Part shown: positions 1-6,969 of the stretch, piece after piece
Numbering within the stretch: the first letter of the stretch is position 1
Layout of the letters: each line of letters opens with the position of its first letter
Assembly: GCA_035375865.1 (NCBI GenBank)
Contig: DAOSQO010000025.1
Coordinates: 1 to 19,826 of the forward strand
Origin: BRH-c25 sp029553855
Lineage (GTDB): Bacteria > Bacillota > Clostridia > Lutisporales > Lutisporaceae
DNA length: 19,826 bases
Reading direction: 5' to 3'
The notes under the pieces: model-generated
What the model was told of the DNA's origin: nothing
Seen by the model: the letters and a program-made list of their open reading frames with translations, nothing else
The model's database searches: none
Position numbers and translations under genes: made by a program

Positions 1-1029
1 GTGCTCGTGCTCTTTTGTCTTTGTCAGAAGACCCTGTGCCTCTAGATCCTTCACTATTCTTTCCCTTGCCTCGTATCTGTCCATGCCCTCGTATTGCCCG
101 CCCAGACTGTTTATTGTACCGTCATCATTCATTATCCTGGGCATTGGCAGGTTATGCCTGATGCCTACTTCAAAGTCATTGGGATCGTGGGCCGGTGTAA
201 TTTTTACGGCTCCGGTCCCAAATTCCATATCAACGTACTCATCTGCTATTACGGGTATCTCCCTGTTCATCAAAGGAAGCACCAGGGTTTTTCCAACCAT
301 ATGCTTGTATCTGTCATCCTTGGGGTTGACTGCCACTGCAGTGTCTCCAAGCATTGTCTCAGGCCTTGTAGTGGCAATTTCCAGATACCCGCCGCCTTCT
401 TTCAAAGGATATTTTATATGCCAGAAATGGCCTTCCGCAGTATCATAGATAGTTTCTATATCCGATATGGAGGTCTTGCATTTGGGGCACCAGTTAATTA
501 TTCTCTCACCCCTGTATATGAGCCCCTTTTCATAAAGCCGTATGAAAACCTCAATAACCGCCTTTGAACAGCCCTCGTCCAATGTAAACCTTTCTCTGGT
601 CCAGTCACAGGAGCTTCCAAGCTTCTTCAGCTGTTCCAATATCTTTCCGCCGTATTCAAGTTTCCAATCCCAGGCCATCTCCAGGAATTTTTCCCTTCCA
701 AGCTGGTACTTGGTTTTGCCTTTCTTTGCCAGCGACTCAACTATTTTGGCTTCCGTAGCTATACTTGCATGGTCAGTGCCGGGAAGCCAAAGGGTGACAT
801 ATCCCTGCATCCTTTTCCACCTTATAAGTATATCCTGAATAGTGTTGTCCATGGCATGGCCCATATGGAGCTGTCCGGTTATATTTGGCGGCGGTATTAC
901 TATGGTATAAGGCTCCCTGCTATTGTCGATTACCGGTGTGAAATACCCTTCCTCTACCCATTTATTGTACAATCTCTCTTCCACCTGTTTCGGATCATAA
1001 GTCTTATCAATGTTTTTTGATTCATCCAT
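1..1029 (-). CDS. valS: Valyl-tRNA synthetase, N-terminal 343 residues (3' end outside window)
   Basis: Charges tRNA-Val with valine in the cytoplasm, a class I aminoacyl-tRNA synthetase. The reverse strand is open from ATG at 1029 to the window edge with no stop. Residues 52-60 read GQLHMGHAM, the HIGH motif in its ValRS form. LPGTDHASIATE follows at about 84-95; most ValRS have Gly where this has Ser. A Cys pair (NWCPKC) lies near residue 195, and the start of the CP1 editing domain shows ATTRPETMLGDTAV. A full ValRS is about 880 residues, so roughly 60% is missing to the left. The start is fixed by GGGAGG seven bases upstream. It is preceded by a T-box leader whose specifier is a Val codon, which independently supports the assignment. 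The KMSKS loop is not in the window. Confidence 0.97.
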   Translation of the reverse strand, partial: MDESKNIDKTYDPKQVEERLYNKWVEEGYFTPVIDNSREPYTIVIPPPNITGQLHMGHAMDNTIQDILIRWKRMQGYVTLWLPGTDHASIATEAKIVESLAKKGKTKYQLGREKFLEMAWDWKLEYGGKILEQLKKLGSSCDWTRERFTLDEGCSKAVIEVFIRLYEKGLIYRGERIINWCPKCKTSISDIETIYDTAEGHFWHIKYPLKEGGGYLEIATTRPETMLGDTAVAVNPKDDRYKHMVGKTLVLPLMNREIPVIADEYVDMEFGTGAVKITPAHDPNDFEVGIRHNLPMPRIMNDDGTINSLGGQYEGMDRYEARERIVKDLEAQGLLTKTKEHEH

Positions 1030-1055
1030 TTTAATTCCTCCCTAAATATAGTATG

Positions 1056-1300
1056 CCAAAAAAATAATAACCTCCGTCCATATTAAGGACGAAGGTATAT
1101 TTCGCGGTACCACCTTATTTCCGGCAAACACCGGCTCTTTGAACTATAACGGGCAGACCCGCCTGCTGCTACTCTGTTCGCATCAGGAGCTCAGAAGCTA
1201 CCTTCGACAGCACCTTTCCTGAAAAACCTTCCACCCTGCGGGTTCTTCTCTCTAAGAGGCGGTTATTGTCTACTCCTCTTCCTCATTGCCTGTTTATTCA
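1056..1300 (-). ncRNA. T-box riboswitch (valine) in the valS leader
   Basis: The leader senses uncharged tRNA-Val and controls read-through into valS. The T-box core AAGGTGGTACCGCG is at 1116-1103 on the minus strand and would form the antiterminator bulge that pairs with the tRNA 3' end. Upstream, Stem I landmarks are readable: an AGAGGAGTAGA stretch near 1270-1280, an AGAGAG segment and a GGTGGAAGG distal-loop segment. Laying it beside the Bacillus glyQS leader from memory, the specifier sits five bases before TGAGC. Here that triplet is GTA (1201-1199), a valine codon, which matches the downstream gene. An intrinsic terminator follows. The outer limits of Stem I are approximate. Confidence 0.95.
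1058..1095 (-). terminator. T-box regulated intrinsic terminator of valS
   Basis: On the minus strand ACCTTCGTCC (1095-1086) pairs with GGACGGAGGT (1079-1070) around a TTAATAT-type loop, with one G-U pair, and is followed by a T-rich run ending at 1058. The 5' arm lies just after the T-box core, so forming the antiterminator would exclude this hairpin, the standard T-box arrangement. Confidence 0.9.
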
Positions 1301-1314
1301 GATTCGAGTTTAGG

Positions 1315-1335
1315 GCAAGCTCTTCGAAGGCTTGC
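1315..1335 (-). other. Extra stem-loop 5' of T-box Stem I
   Basis: GCAAGC (1315-1320) and GCTTGC (1330-1335) form a perfect 6-bp stem, and the loop contains the self-complementary CTTCGAAG. The hairpin lies in the predicted valS leader ahead of the T-box proper. It could protect the 5' end of the transcript or insulate T-box folding; this is inference. Confidence 0.55.
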
Positions 1336-1343
1336 TGCTATCC

Positions 1344-1364
1344 CTCGTATCTCGTATCTCGTAT
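1344..1364. repeat. Three tandem copies of a 7-bp unit (CTCGTAT)
   Basis: Plus-strand CTCGTAT occurs at 1344-1350, 1351-1357 and 1358-1364 without interruption. It falls at the very start of the predicted valS leader transcript, between the promoter and T-box Stem I. No role can be assigned from sequence. Confidence 0.85.
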
Positions 1365-1377
1365 CTAATTATACTAC

Positions 1378-1406
1378 ATTCTATTAAAACTGTACGGTTT
1401 TGTCAA
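1378..1406 (-). promoter_or_regulatory. Sigma-A promoter of the valS leader
   Basis: TTGACA (1406-1401) and TAGAAT (1383-1378) are separated by exactly 17 bases, only a few bases beyond the pgsA stop codon. A second TATAAT (1373-1368) lies just downstream, so the start point could be about 1371 or slightly further. The promoter uncouples valS from pgsA. Confidence 0.75.
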
Positions 1407-1408
1407 TA

Positions 1409-1945
1409 CTATTTTTTTATAAGATCCATTTGCCTGCGCCTGATACTTATATAGCTGTTTATATATACCGCCAATGCCACAACCGTTGCCATCACAAACC
1501 CATACAACATAATCCGGCCATAGGGCATATCAAGGGCTACAGCTATAATAGCAGTGTAAAAAGCAATTGTTGAGAGCTTCCCATATCCGTTTGCAGGTAC
1601 CACTATGTCATGATCGTTGAAAAGAGTAATTGCGCCCAGTACAAGTAAAGTCTCCTTGATTACAACAACGGCTATTATCCAGAAGGGTATCTGCCCCCTC
1701 ATTGTTATACTTGCAAGAACCGTAAAAAGCATCAGTTTATCTGCAAGAGGGTCAAGCACTGTTCCCAGCCTCGTAACAAGATTGAACCTGCGGGCTATAA
1801 AACCGTCAAGTATGTCGGTGAAGCCTGCAATCGAAAATAGTATTACAGCTATTCCATCCCCATTTTCCAATGGTGAAAAATAATAGTAAACAAAACCCGG
1901 AATCAATAAAAGCCTCGTAATGGTCAACACGTTAGGAGTATTCAT
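1409..1945 (-). CDS. pgsA: CDP-diacylglycerol--glycerol-3-phosphate 3-phosphatidyltransferase
   Basis: An integral membrane enzyme that makes phosphatidylglycerol phosphate from CDP-diacylglycerol and glycerol-3-phosphate, the committed step to phosphatidylglycerol and cardiolipin. The 178-residue product carries the full CDP-alcohol phosphotransferase signature: D44, D47-G48, A51-R52, then G61, D65 and D69 with the canonical x8/x3/x3 spacing. The remainder is hydrophobic, compatible with about six membrane helices, and the length is normal for bacterial PgsA. The N-terminus NTPNVLTITRLLLIP is also typical of PgsA. ATG at 1945 has GGGAGGTG a short distance upstream. valS follows on the same strand but has its own promoter. 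Other CDP-alcohol transferases such as phosphatidylserine synthase are possible but less likely from the N-terminal motif. Confidence 0.93.
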   Translation of the reverse strand: MNTPNVLTITRLLLIPGFVYYYFSPLENGDGIAVILFSIAGFTDILDGFIARRFNLVTRLGTVLDPLADKLMLFTVLASITMRGQIPFWIIAVVVIKETLLVLGAITLFNDHDIVVPANGYGKLSTIAFYTAIIAVALDMPYGRIMLYGFVMATVVALAVYINSYISIRRRQMDLIKK

Positions 1946-2233
1946 AGCCCACCTCCCAAAAACAGGTCTTAGTACATACTGTTCTGCTTAAAACTTTTTT
2001 ACTTTCAATTGCTGCGTATTGTGCTATGTTTTAAACTGCATTATTATATTTCCCACAAGTAAATTTAAATATCATCAAGTGTACCGGTTAAAATTTGACA
2101 GAGCTCAATTCGTGAGATGCTGCATATTCCGCATTTGCAAAAAACAATAAAATGTACTATCCCAAAATAAAAAAGCGTGGCATAAAATGAAATAATAGCT
2201 CATTATCAATAATAAAATTTTGGGGGGTATTTG
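1946..2233. other. AT-rich divergent intergenic region between pgsA and the ABC operon
   Basis: It contains the upstream regions of two divergent genes. A TATAAT on the minus strand (about 2048-2043) and a TTGACA on the plus strand (2095-2100) are visible, but neither has a well-placed partner hexamer. No riboswitch core (TPP, FMN, SAM or cobalamin) is recognisable upstream of the ABC genes, so substrate cannot be inferred from a leader. Confidence 0.5.
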
Positions 2234-3250
2234 GTGAGAAAGTATGCCAGATTAATATCAATAACAATGATTGCCATTATTGTCTTATCTTCTGTGGCAA
2301 TGTTTTCTGCCGGCTGCAGCAAAAAAAAACTAACCACTGTCAGGCTTAATGAAGTAGTACGTTCTATTTTCTATGCTCCGCATTATGTTGCAATCAACAA
2401 GGGCTTTTTTGAAGAGCAGGGCCTGGAAATACAGCTTACTACAGGCCAGGGTGCGGATAAGACAATGACCGCATTGCTTTCGGGTCAGTGCGATATAGGT
2501 TTTGCCGGTCCTGAGGCTGTTATCTACGTATATAATCAGGGCAAAGAGGACTATGCGGTAATATTTGCGCAAATTACCCAGTGCGACGGTTCCTTCCTGG
2601 TTTCACGGAACAATGAGCCGAATTTCAAATGGGAGAATACAAAAGGAAAGGTGATAATCGGAGGAAGGCCCGGAGGAGTACCGGAGATGACCCTTGAATA
2701 TGTACTGAAGAAGCATGGATTGACACCGGGTAAGGATGTGGAATTAATAACTAATTTGCAGTTTACGGCTACTGCCGGCGCCTTCAAGGGTGGGACCGGC
2801 GACTATGTCGCTTTGTTCGAACCCACAGCCTCAATGCTTGAAAAAGAAAATGCAGGAAAAATAGTTTCCTCAGTAGGTGAAGAAAGCGGATTAATTTTGT
2901 ATACGGCATACTTTGCAGCCAAGAGCCGCATTGAGAAGGACCCCGAACTGATACAGAGGTTTACAAATGCATTTTTCAAAGGCCAGCTTTGGGTTCGTGA
3001 CCATAGCCCGGAGGAAATAGCCAAAGAAATAAAGCCCTTCTTCCCTGATTCGGAAGATGATATACTTATTGCAGTTTGTAAAAGGTATAAGGAAATCAAT
3101 GCCTGGTGTGATCACCCAATCACAAACCCCGAGGCTCTGGAAGGGCTGCAGGCGGTAATGGAATCCGCCGGGGAGCTGGATAAAAAGGTGGAGTATGATC
3201 AGATTGTGACCCAGGAATTTGCAAAGAAAGCAGTGGAGACAGTAAAGTAA
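2234..3250 (+). CDS. NitT/TauT-family ABC transporter substrate-binding lipoprotein
   Basis: Extracytoplasmic binding protein of an ABC importer. The N-terminus has charged residues, a hydrophobic stretch and a lipobox ending SAGC (Cys28 with the GTG start), so it should be a membrane-anchored lipoprotein. The mature part begins with the SsuA/THI5-like fold signature: FYAPHYVAINKGFFEEQGLEI-like text, then GADKTMTALLSGQCDIGFAGPE and a GGRPGGVPEM segment. The family binds nitrate, sulfonates, thiamine pyrimidine precursors or riboflavin, and the specificity is not readable here. A TTG at 2231 gives a slightly longer frame, but GGGGGG at 2222-2227 sits six bases from GTG 2234, the better start. 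It heads an operon with the ATPase and permease and is separated from them by a hairpin. Confidence 0.88.
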   Translation: MRKYARLISITMIAIIVLSSVAMFSAGCSKKKLTTVRLNEVVRSIFYAPHYVAINKGFFEEQGLEIQLTTGQGADKTMTALLSGQCDIGFAGPEAVIYVYNQGKEDYAVIFAQITQCDGSFLVSRNNEPNFKWENTKGKVIIGGRPGGVPEMTLEYVLKKHGLTPGKDVELITNLQFTATAGAFKGGTGDYVALFEPTASMLEKENAGKIVSSVGEESGLILYTAYFAAKSRIEKDPELIQRFTNAFFKGQLWVRDHSPEEIAKEIKPFFPDSEDDILIAVCKRYKEINAWCDHPITNPEALEGLQAVMESAGELDKKVEYDQIVTQEFAKKAVETVK

Positions 3251-3256
3251 CTGTTG

Positions 3257-3284
3257 AAAAATGCGCTGATGCGCATTTTTTATT
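3257..3284 (+). terminator. Intercistronic hairpin after the binding-protein gene (partial terminator)
   Basis: AAAAATGCGC (3257-3266), loop TGAT, then GCGCATTTTT (3271-3280) form a perfect 10-bp stem with a T run. Lying inside the operon, it probably lets only part of transcription continue, giving more binding protein than membrane components, and may stabilise the upstream mRNA 3' end. Confidence 0.8.
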
Positions 3285-3354
3285 TACCTGTTAATCACCA
3301 GTGGGAGATTAGATGAATAATATGGAGTTATAAGAACTATCTGGGGGTGTGGCA

Positions 3355-4125
3355 GTGGACACGGTAGTGGAGCTGAAAAATGTGACAATGAACTACCATA
3401 CACTTGACGGTGAAACCCAGGCCATTAGAAATTTATCCCTGGACATAAGAAGAGGAGAGTTTGTGAGCATTGTAGGCCCCAGCGGCTGCGGCAAGTCTAC
3501 TTTGCTTTCTCTCATCTCGGGGCTCATAAAATCCTCCACCGGTGAGATTTTGATTAATAATGAGCCTGTAAAAGGAATATCAAGCAATGTCGGTTATATG
3601 CCTCAAAGGGATCATCTGTTTGAATGGCTCACAATACTCAAGAATACAATCATAGGACTTGAAATTCAAAGGAAACTTAACAAAGAAACCCTGAGGAATG
3701 CAGAAAGGCTGCTTGAAGAATATGGCCTCGGTGAATTCAAAAATTACTATCCAAAGCAGCTGTCAGGAGGAATGCGCCAAAGGGCAGCCCTTATCAGAAC
3801 ATTGGCGGTCAACCCGGAAATACTTCTTCTGGATGAGCCTTTTTCGTCTCTTGACTATCAGACCAGACTCGCCATTTCCGAGGAAATATGGCTCATAATC
3901 AAAAAGGAAGAAAAAACGGCAATCCTTGTAACCCATGACATAGCAGAAGCAGTGTCAATGTCGGACAGAGTAATTGTGTTCACCCGGAGACCTGCCGAAT
4001 TAAAATCAGAGCATGATATCTTACTGACTATCGATGGGCAAAAAACCCCGATAGTCTGCAGAGAAGCTCCCGAATTCAGGGTCTACTTCAATAAAATATG
4101 GAAGGAGCTTGATGTCCATGTCTGA
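3355..4125 (+). CDS. ABC transporter ATP-binding protein, NitT/TauT (SsuB/TauB) type
   Basis: Cytoplasmic ATPase that drives the importer. In order it shows Walker A GPSGCGKST (about residues 41-49), the Q-loop in NVGYMPQRD, signature LSGGMRQR, Walker B ILLLDEPFSSLD with a D-loop, and the switch His in LVTHDIAEA. The total of about 256 residues is normal for SsuB/TauB-type subunits. A GTG at 3349 is in frame, but GGGGG ends at 3347, only one base away. GTG 3355 has a seven-base spacing and is the better start. The 3' end overlaps the permease start, indicating translational coupling. No regulatory domain is fused to the C-terminus. Confidence 0.92.
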   Translation: MDTVVELKNVTMNYHTLDGETQAIRNLSLDIRRGEFVSIVGPSGCGKSTLLSLISGLIKSSTGEILINNEPVKGISSNVGYMPQRDHLFEWLTILKNTIIGLEIQRKLNKETLRNAERLLEEYGLGEFKNYYPKQLSGGMRQRAALIRTLAVNPEILLLDEPFSSLDYQTRLAISEEIWLIIKKEEKTAILVTHDIAEAVSMSDRVIVFTRRPAELKSEHDILLTIDGQKTPIVCREAPEFRVYFNKIWKELDVHV

Positions 4126-4939
4126 AGAATACATCATTCCCATTACTCAGCACTCGGCGGAGCATCTGGAATTTATCAGGAAAGAAAGATCGGAGCATAG
4201 GGCTGTAATACTGTCGAGGATAATAATACTGGTTGCAATATTTGTTTTTTGGGAAATTGCAGCAATTATGAAGTGGATAGATCCCTTTATTATGAGCCAG
4301 CCTACAAGAATCGCAAAAACCATAGCGGTACTCTCAAGGGACGGCTCCTTATTCCTGCATACGGGGATTACAATTTATGAAACCGTCATAGGCTTCCTAT
4401 CCGGTACAATATTAGGTACTTTTATTGCCGTTATTCTTTGGTGGTCAAGGTTTACTGCCAGAATCCTGGACCCTTACCTGGTAGTATTCAATGCATTGCC
4501 CAAAACGGCTTTAGGACCGATCATACTTGTATGGATCGGCGGAACCGCCGGTTCAATTATAGTTATGGCCCTTCTCCTATCTATTATTGTGACCATACTT
4601 AATGTTTACCAGTCCTTCAAGAACTGCGATGAGGATAAAATAAAACTACTTAAAACCTTTGGAGCCACTAAAGCGCAAATACTCAGAAAAGTAGTGCTTC
4701 CGTCCAGTATCCCCGATATAATATCAACCCTTAAAATAAATGTAGGCATGTCCCTTGTAGGTGTAATCGTAGGGGAGTTTCTTGTATCAAGTGCAGGCCT
4801 CGGATACCTTATTATATATGGGGGCCAGGTATTTAAAATGGATCTGGTAATGACCAGCGTTATTATACTCGCCGTGACTGCAGCATTGATGTATCTGTCG
4901 GTGGCATGGGTAGAGAAAAAATATATAAAAATGCGATAA
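4112..4939 (+). CDS. ABC transporter permease, NitT/TauT (SsuC) type
   Basis: Membrane subunit of the importer. It is about 275 residues with a hydrophilic N-terminal tail and roughly six hydrophobic segments starting at ILSRIIILVAIFVFWEIAA. The cytoplasmic coupling loop has the EAA-type motif around KTFGATKAQILRKVVLPSS, which docks onto the ATPase. Three in-frame starts compete: TTG 4109, ATG 4112 and ATG 4118. AAGGAG at 4102-4107 leaves 1, 4 and 10 bases respectively; ATG 4112 is chosen, but 4118 cannot be excluded. It overlaps the end of the ATPase gene and is the last gene of the operon, closed by a terminator at 4938-4960. Confidence 0.9.
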   Translation: MSMSEEYIIPITQHSAEHLEFIRKERSEHRAVILSRIIILVAIFVFWEIAAIMKWIDPFIMSQPTRIAKTIAVLSRDGSLFLHTGITIYETVIGFLSGTILGTFIAVILWWSRFTARILDPYLVVFNALPKTALGPIILVWIGGTAGSIIVMALLLSIIVTILNVYQSFKNCDEDKIKLLKTFGATKAQILRKVVLPSSIPDIISTLKINVGMSLVGVIVGEFLVSSAGLGYLIIYGGQVFKMDLVMTSVIILAVTAALMYLSVAWVEKKYIKMR

Positions 4940-4960
4940 AAGCGGCCTTCCGCCGCTTTT
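4938..4960. terminator. Bidirectional terminator between the ABC permease and ppaX-like genes
   Basis: AAAAGCGGC (4938-4946), loop CTTCC, GCCGCTTTT (4952-4960). The stem begins within the permease stop codon and ends on the stop of the opposing gene, so it can serve both convergent transcripts. Confidence 0.85.
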
Positions 4961-5598
4961 CACTTTGTTATGATATTATATAAATCCTCAGTGTTATGTA
5001 CTATGTAATCAGCCGATACATCATCCCCCTGAAAGCCATGAGCCACACTCCATTTTACAAGGGCGGTCTTTACATTTGCCCCATGGGCGCAGTGAATATC
5101 AAAGACGCTGTCCCCTACCATTATTGCCTCCGATGGATGTGCCCCAAGAAGCTCCAGTGCTTTTATTACCGGAGCCGGATTCGGCTTATGCAGCTCCGTA
5201 TCCTCAAGGGCAAGGAAAACATCAAAGTATTTCCTGATATCAAATAATTCAAGGCCCATAAGGGCTACCTTCCTTCTTTTGGAGGTAACAATGGCAAGGA
5301 TACGGCCATTTTCCACAAGCTTATCCAAAAGCTCCTGAATACCCTCAAATATGGTAACTGTATCGTTATGACGCAGTTCATTATACTCAATATACGTCTT
5401 AAACAGCTCATCCGCTCTGTCTCCCGAGTATCTTCCCAATGTTTCTATCAGGGGTTCTCCGAAACACCTCAGTATTTCCTGTTCGCTGACATCCAGGCCA
5501 AGGCAGGTTTTGTACGTATATTTGAACGAATCCAATATCAGCCTGTTTGTGTCTATTAAAGTTCCATCAAGGTCAAAAAGTGCATATCTGAATCCCAT
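4960..5598 (-). CDS. ppaX: HAD-superfamily phosphatase, PpaX-like (pyrophosphatase/phosphoglycolate phosphatase)
   Basis: A soluble HAD hydrolase of 212 residues. Motif I DLDGTLIDT (nucleophile D9, acid D11), motif II at IVTSKR, the motif III Lys in HKPNP and motif IV MVGDSVFDI are all present, and the alpha-helical C1 cap lies between motifs I and II. Length and the DLDGTLIDTNRLI start match PpaX, which in Bacillus removes the pyrophosphate released when HprK/P dephosphorylates Ser-HPr. Phosphoglycolate phosphatase (Gph) is the main alternative, since the families are hard to separate by eye and no hprK is adjacent. ATG 5598 has GGGAGG upstream. It lies downstream of sfsA with an 86-base gap and no clear terminator between, so the two are probably co-transcribed. 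Confidence 0.8.
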   Translation of the reverse strand: MGFRYALFDLDGTLIDTNRLILDSFKYTYKTCLGLDVSEQEILRCFGEPLIETLGRYSGDRADELFKTYIEYNELRHNDTVTIFEGIQELLDKLVENGRILAIVTSKRRKVALMGLELFDIRKYFDVFLALEDTELHKPNPAPVIKALELLGAHPSEAIMVGDSVFDIHCAHGANVKTALVKWSVAHGFQGDDVSADYIVHNTEDLYNIITK

Positions 5599-5684
5599 AG
5601 GTTTCCTCCCTCAGTTTATTATTTGCATGAACGAGTCCACTGCCACTATAGACGGAAACATCTCCGCGCCCTGTTACATATTTT

Positions 5685-6389
5685 CTATAAAATAACCTCG
5701 ACCTTTTTATTTATCACTATTTCTTGCCTTGATACCCTGCAGTCATAAGAAAGGACTTCCACTCCGCTGTCCCCGGCCGCTGTCAAAGCCTCCGCAAACT
5801 GACTGTCCATTAGCCTGTTCGCCATAAAATTCCTGGTGCCTTCCATTTGGACAAGGAAAATCACTGCCGCCCTATAACCTTCTTTACGAGCATCCGACAA
5901 TTCCCTTAAATGTCTTGCGCCTCTTTCCGTAGGAGCGTCAGGGAACATAGCAATTCCATCCTTCTCAAGGGTGACTCCTTTTACTTCAATATAGCAGGAA
6001 TCGCTTTTTTCGGCAAACTCCGTTTTCTTCAATAACAAATCAAACCTGCTGCTTTGGTAATATGCTTCCCTTTTTACATATCCATAACTTCCTATTTCTT
6101 CTATCATGCCTTTTTTTAGCGCTTCTTCAACTATTTTGTTCGGCGCTTGGGAGTCTATGGACACAAGTCGGTCCCCTTTATAAACCATTATCATTTCATA
6201 GGGTGTCTTCCTGGTATTGCTCTCCCTTACCTCGATAATTATACGGGCTCCAGCAATCAGGAGTTCCCTGCAGCGGCCTGTATTCGGTATGTGAAGCAAT
6301 TCTTTCCTGCCTTTTATCTCTGCAATCCCTTCGAATCTGTTCAGCCGTTCTATAAAAATTCCTTCTATTGTATTATTTGGTATTTTCAT
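5685..6389 (-). CDS. sfsA: SfsA family protein (sugar fermentation stimulation protein homologue)
   Basis: SfsA-type protein of 234 residues. The family was named from maltose metabolism effects in E. coli; it has an OB-like N-terminal part and a nuclease-like C-terminal fold, and its biochemical role is unsettled. Diagnostic text is present: HIPNTGRCRELL in the N-terminal third, SRFDLLL, CYIEVKGVTLEKDGIAMFPD, then APTERGARHLREL, the most conserved block, holding the putative nuclease-like acidic and Lys residues (E and K of EVKG). A longer frame begins at ATG 6413 but has no Shine-Dalgarno, whereas AAGGAG lies six bases before ATG 6389; the shorter start is used. It is probably co-transcribed with the ppaX-like gene. 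Confidence 0.93.
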   Translation of the reverse strand: MKIPNNTIEGIFIERLNRFEGIAEIKGRKELLHIPNTGRCRELLIAGARIIIEVRESNTRKTPYEMIMVYKGDRLVSIDSQAPNKIVEEALKKGMIEEIGSYGYVKREAYYQSSRFDLLLKKTEFAEKSDSCYIEVKGVTLEKDGIAMFPDAPTERGARHLRELSDARKEGYRAAVIFLVQMEGTRNFMANRLMDSQFAEALTAAGDSGVEVLSYDCRVSRQEIVINKKVEVIL

Positions 6390-6399
6390 CTTGTACTCC

Positions 6400-6428
6400 T
6401 TGCAAGCTGTCATTAATACGGTTAAAAT
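6400..6428 (+). promoter_or_regulatory. Candidate promoter for the hypothetical gene at 6504
   Basis: TTGCAA (6400-6405) and TAAAAT (6423-6428) are exactly 17 bases apart on the plus strand. It sits inside the sfsA leader, so transcripts from this promoter and the sfsA promoter would overlap and converge. Confidence 0.45.
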
Positions 6429-6439
6429 AACTATATAGA

Positions 6440-6468
6440 ATTATAACATAATTGTATTAAGATGTTCA
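6440..6468 (-). promoter_or_regulatory. Candidate extended -10 promoter for sfsA
   Basis: On the minus strand TG-T-TATAAT (6448-6440) is an extended -10, with a weak TGAACA -35 (6468-6463) at 17 bases. The start point would be near 6433, giving a leader of about 45 bases to ATG 6389. Confidence 0.5.
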
Positions 6469-6503
6469 GAAAAATAACAATTATGAATGTGAGGATTCAG
6501 TAT

Positions 6504-6944
6504 ATGAGTCAGACTATGGATAAATATAACGTACTTGTGCTTATGGAAAAAGATAGGGATACAGGATTCTTTACCCAGACTGTAGATTCGTACAGGATTG
6601 AAGCCGGAATAGAATTTATAGAAAACGCATACCTGCTGGAAGAAGATGAAGAATACTTCATATACCTTACTCTGACAACAGCAGATGTGGAGGATTATCA
6701 GTACTACGGCATATATGATATGTACGACGAGGAAATCTACAGCGCATTTGATATTGAGGTGCTTGACGGCTCAGGGGAATATAACCCCAGGTGGATTGTA
6801 AAGCTGAAATATCCCGAAGACCGAAGCAAAACAGAGCAGCTTATCAATCGGCTGGTTGAAGCTCATATTGCCGAATTGCAGAGGATACTCCCTCTTGTAG
6901 AAAATAACAAAGATAAGTATATGGAAGCGGAAAAAGAAAAGTAA
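6504..6944 (+). CDS. Hypothetical small acidic protein
   Basis: I do not recognise this 146-residue protein. It has no signal peptide or membrane segment and no cysteine cluster. The centre is strongly acidic and rich in Tyr (residues about 52-85: repeated LEEDEEYF and YQYYGIYDMYDEE type text), and the last 40 residues look helical and charged. The composition suggests a soluble cytoplasmic protein that could bind a basic partner; that is inference. An in-frame ATG at 6462 gives a longer frame without a ribosome-binding site, while GAGGA at 6491-6495 is eight bases from ATG 6504. It stands alone between the divergent sfsA and a shared terminator. The codon pattern resembles the neighbours, so it looks native. 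Confidence 0.8.
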   Translation: MSQTMDKYNVLVLMEKDRDTGFFTQTVDSYRIEAGIEFIENAYLLEEDEEYFIYLTLTTADVEDYQYYGIYDMYDEEIYSAFDIEVLDGSGEYNPRWIVKLKYPEDRSKTEQLINRLVEAHIAELQRILPLVENNKDKYMEAEKEK

Positions 6945-6968
6945 AAATGCGTCTTCCGACGCATTTTT
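6943..6968. terminator. Bidirectional terminator between the hypothetical gene and the TRAP operon
   Basis: AAAAATGCGTC (6943-6953), loop TTCC, GACGCATTTTT (6958-6968): an 11-bp perfect stem with A and T runs on the two sides, beginning in one stop codon and ending two bases from the opposing one. Confidence 0.88.
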
Positions 6969-6969
6969 G

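Noticed and set aside
83..1020. Four plus-strand reading frames of 83-157 codons
   Set aside because: They are antisense to valS, whose minus-strand frame is open over the whole interval with unmistakable ValRS motifs; none has a ribosome-binding site.
1344..1364. Possible CRISPR or phase-variable array
   Set aside because: Only three contiguous 7-bp units without spacers; it lies in a leader and cannot shift a reading frame.
2095..2100. TTGACA upstream of the ABC operon
   Set aside because: No acceptable -10 lies 16-18 bases downstream.
2330..3115. Minus-strand reading frames opposite the ABC binding-protein gene
   Set aside because: They are shadows of a well-supported gene, with no motif and no ribosome-binding site.
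3257..6968. Shared AAAAATGCG arms in the terminators at 3257 and 6943 as a repeat family
   Set aside because: Similarity is limited to about nine bases and the loops differ; chance or common terminator composition explains it.
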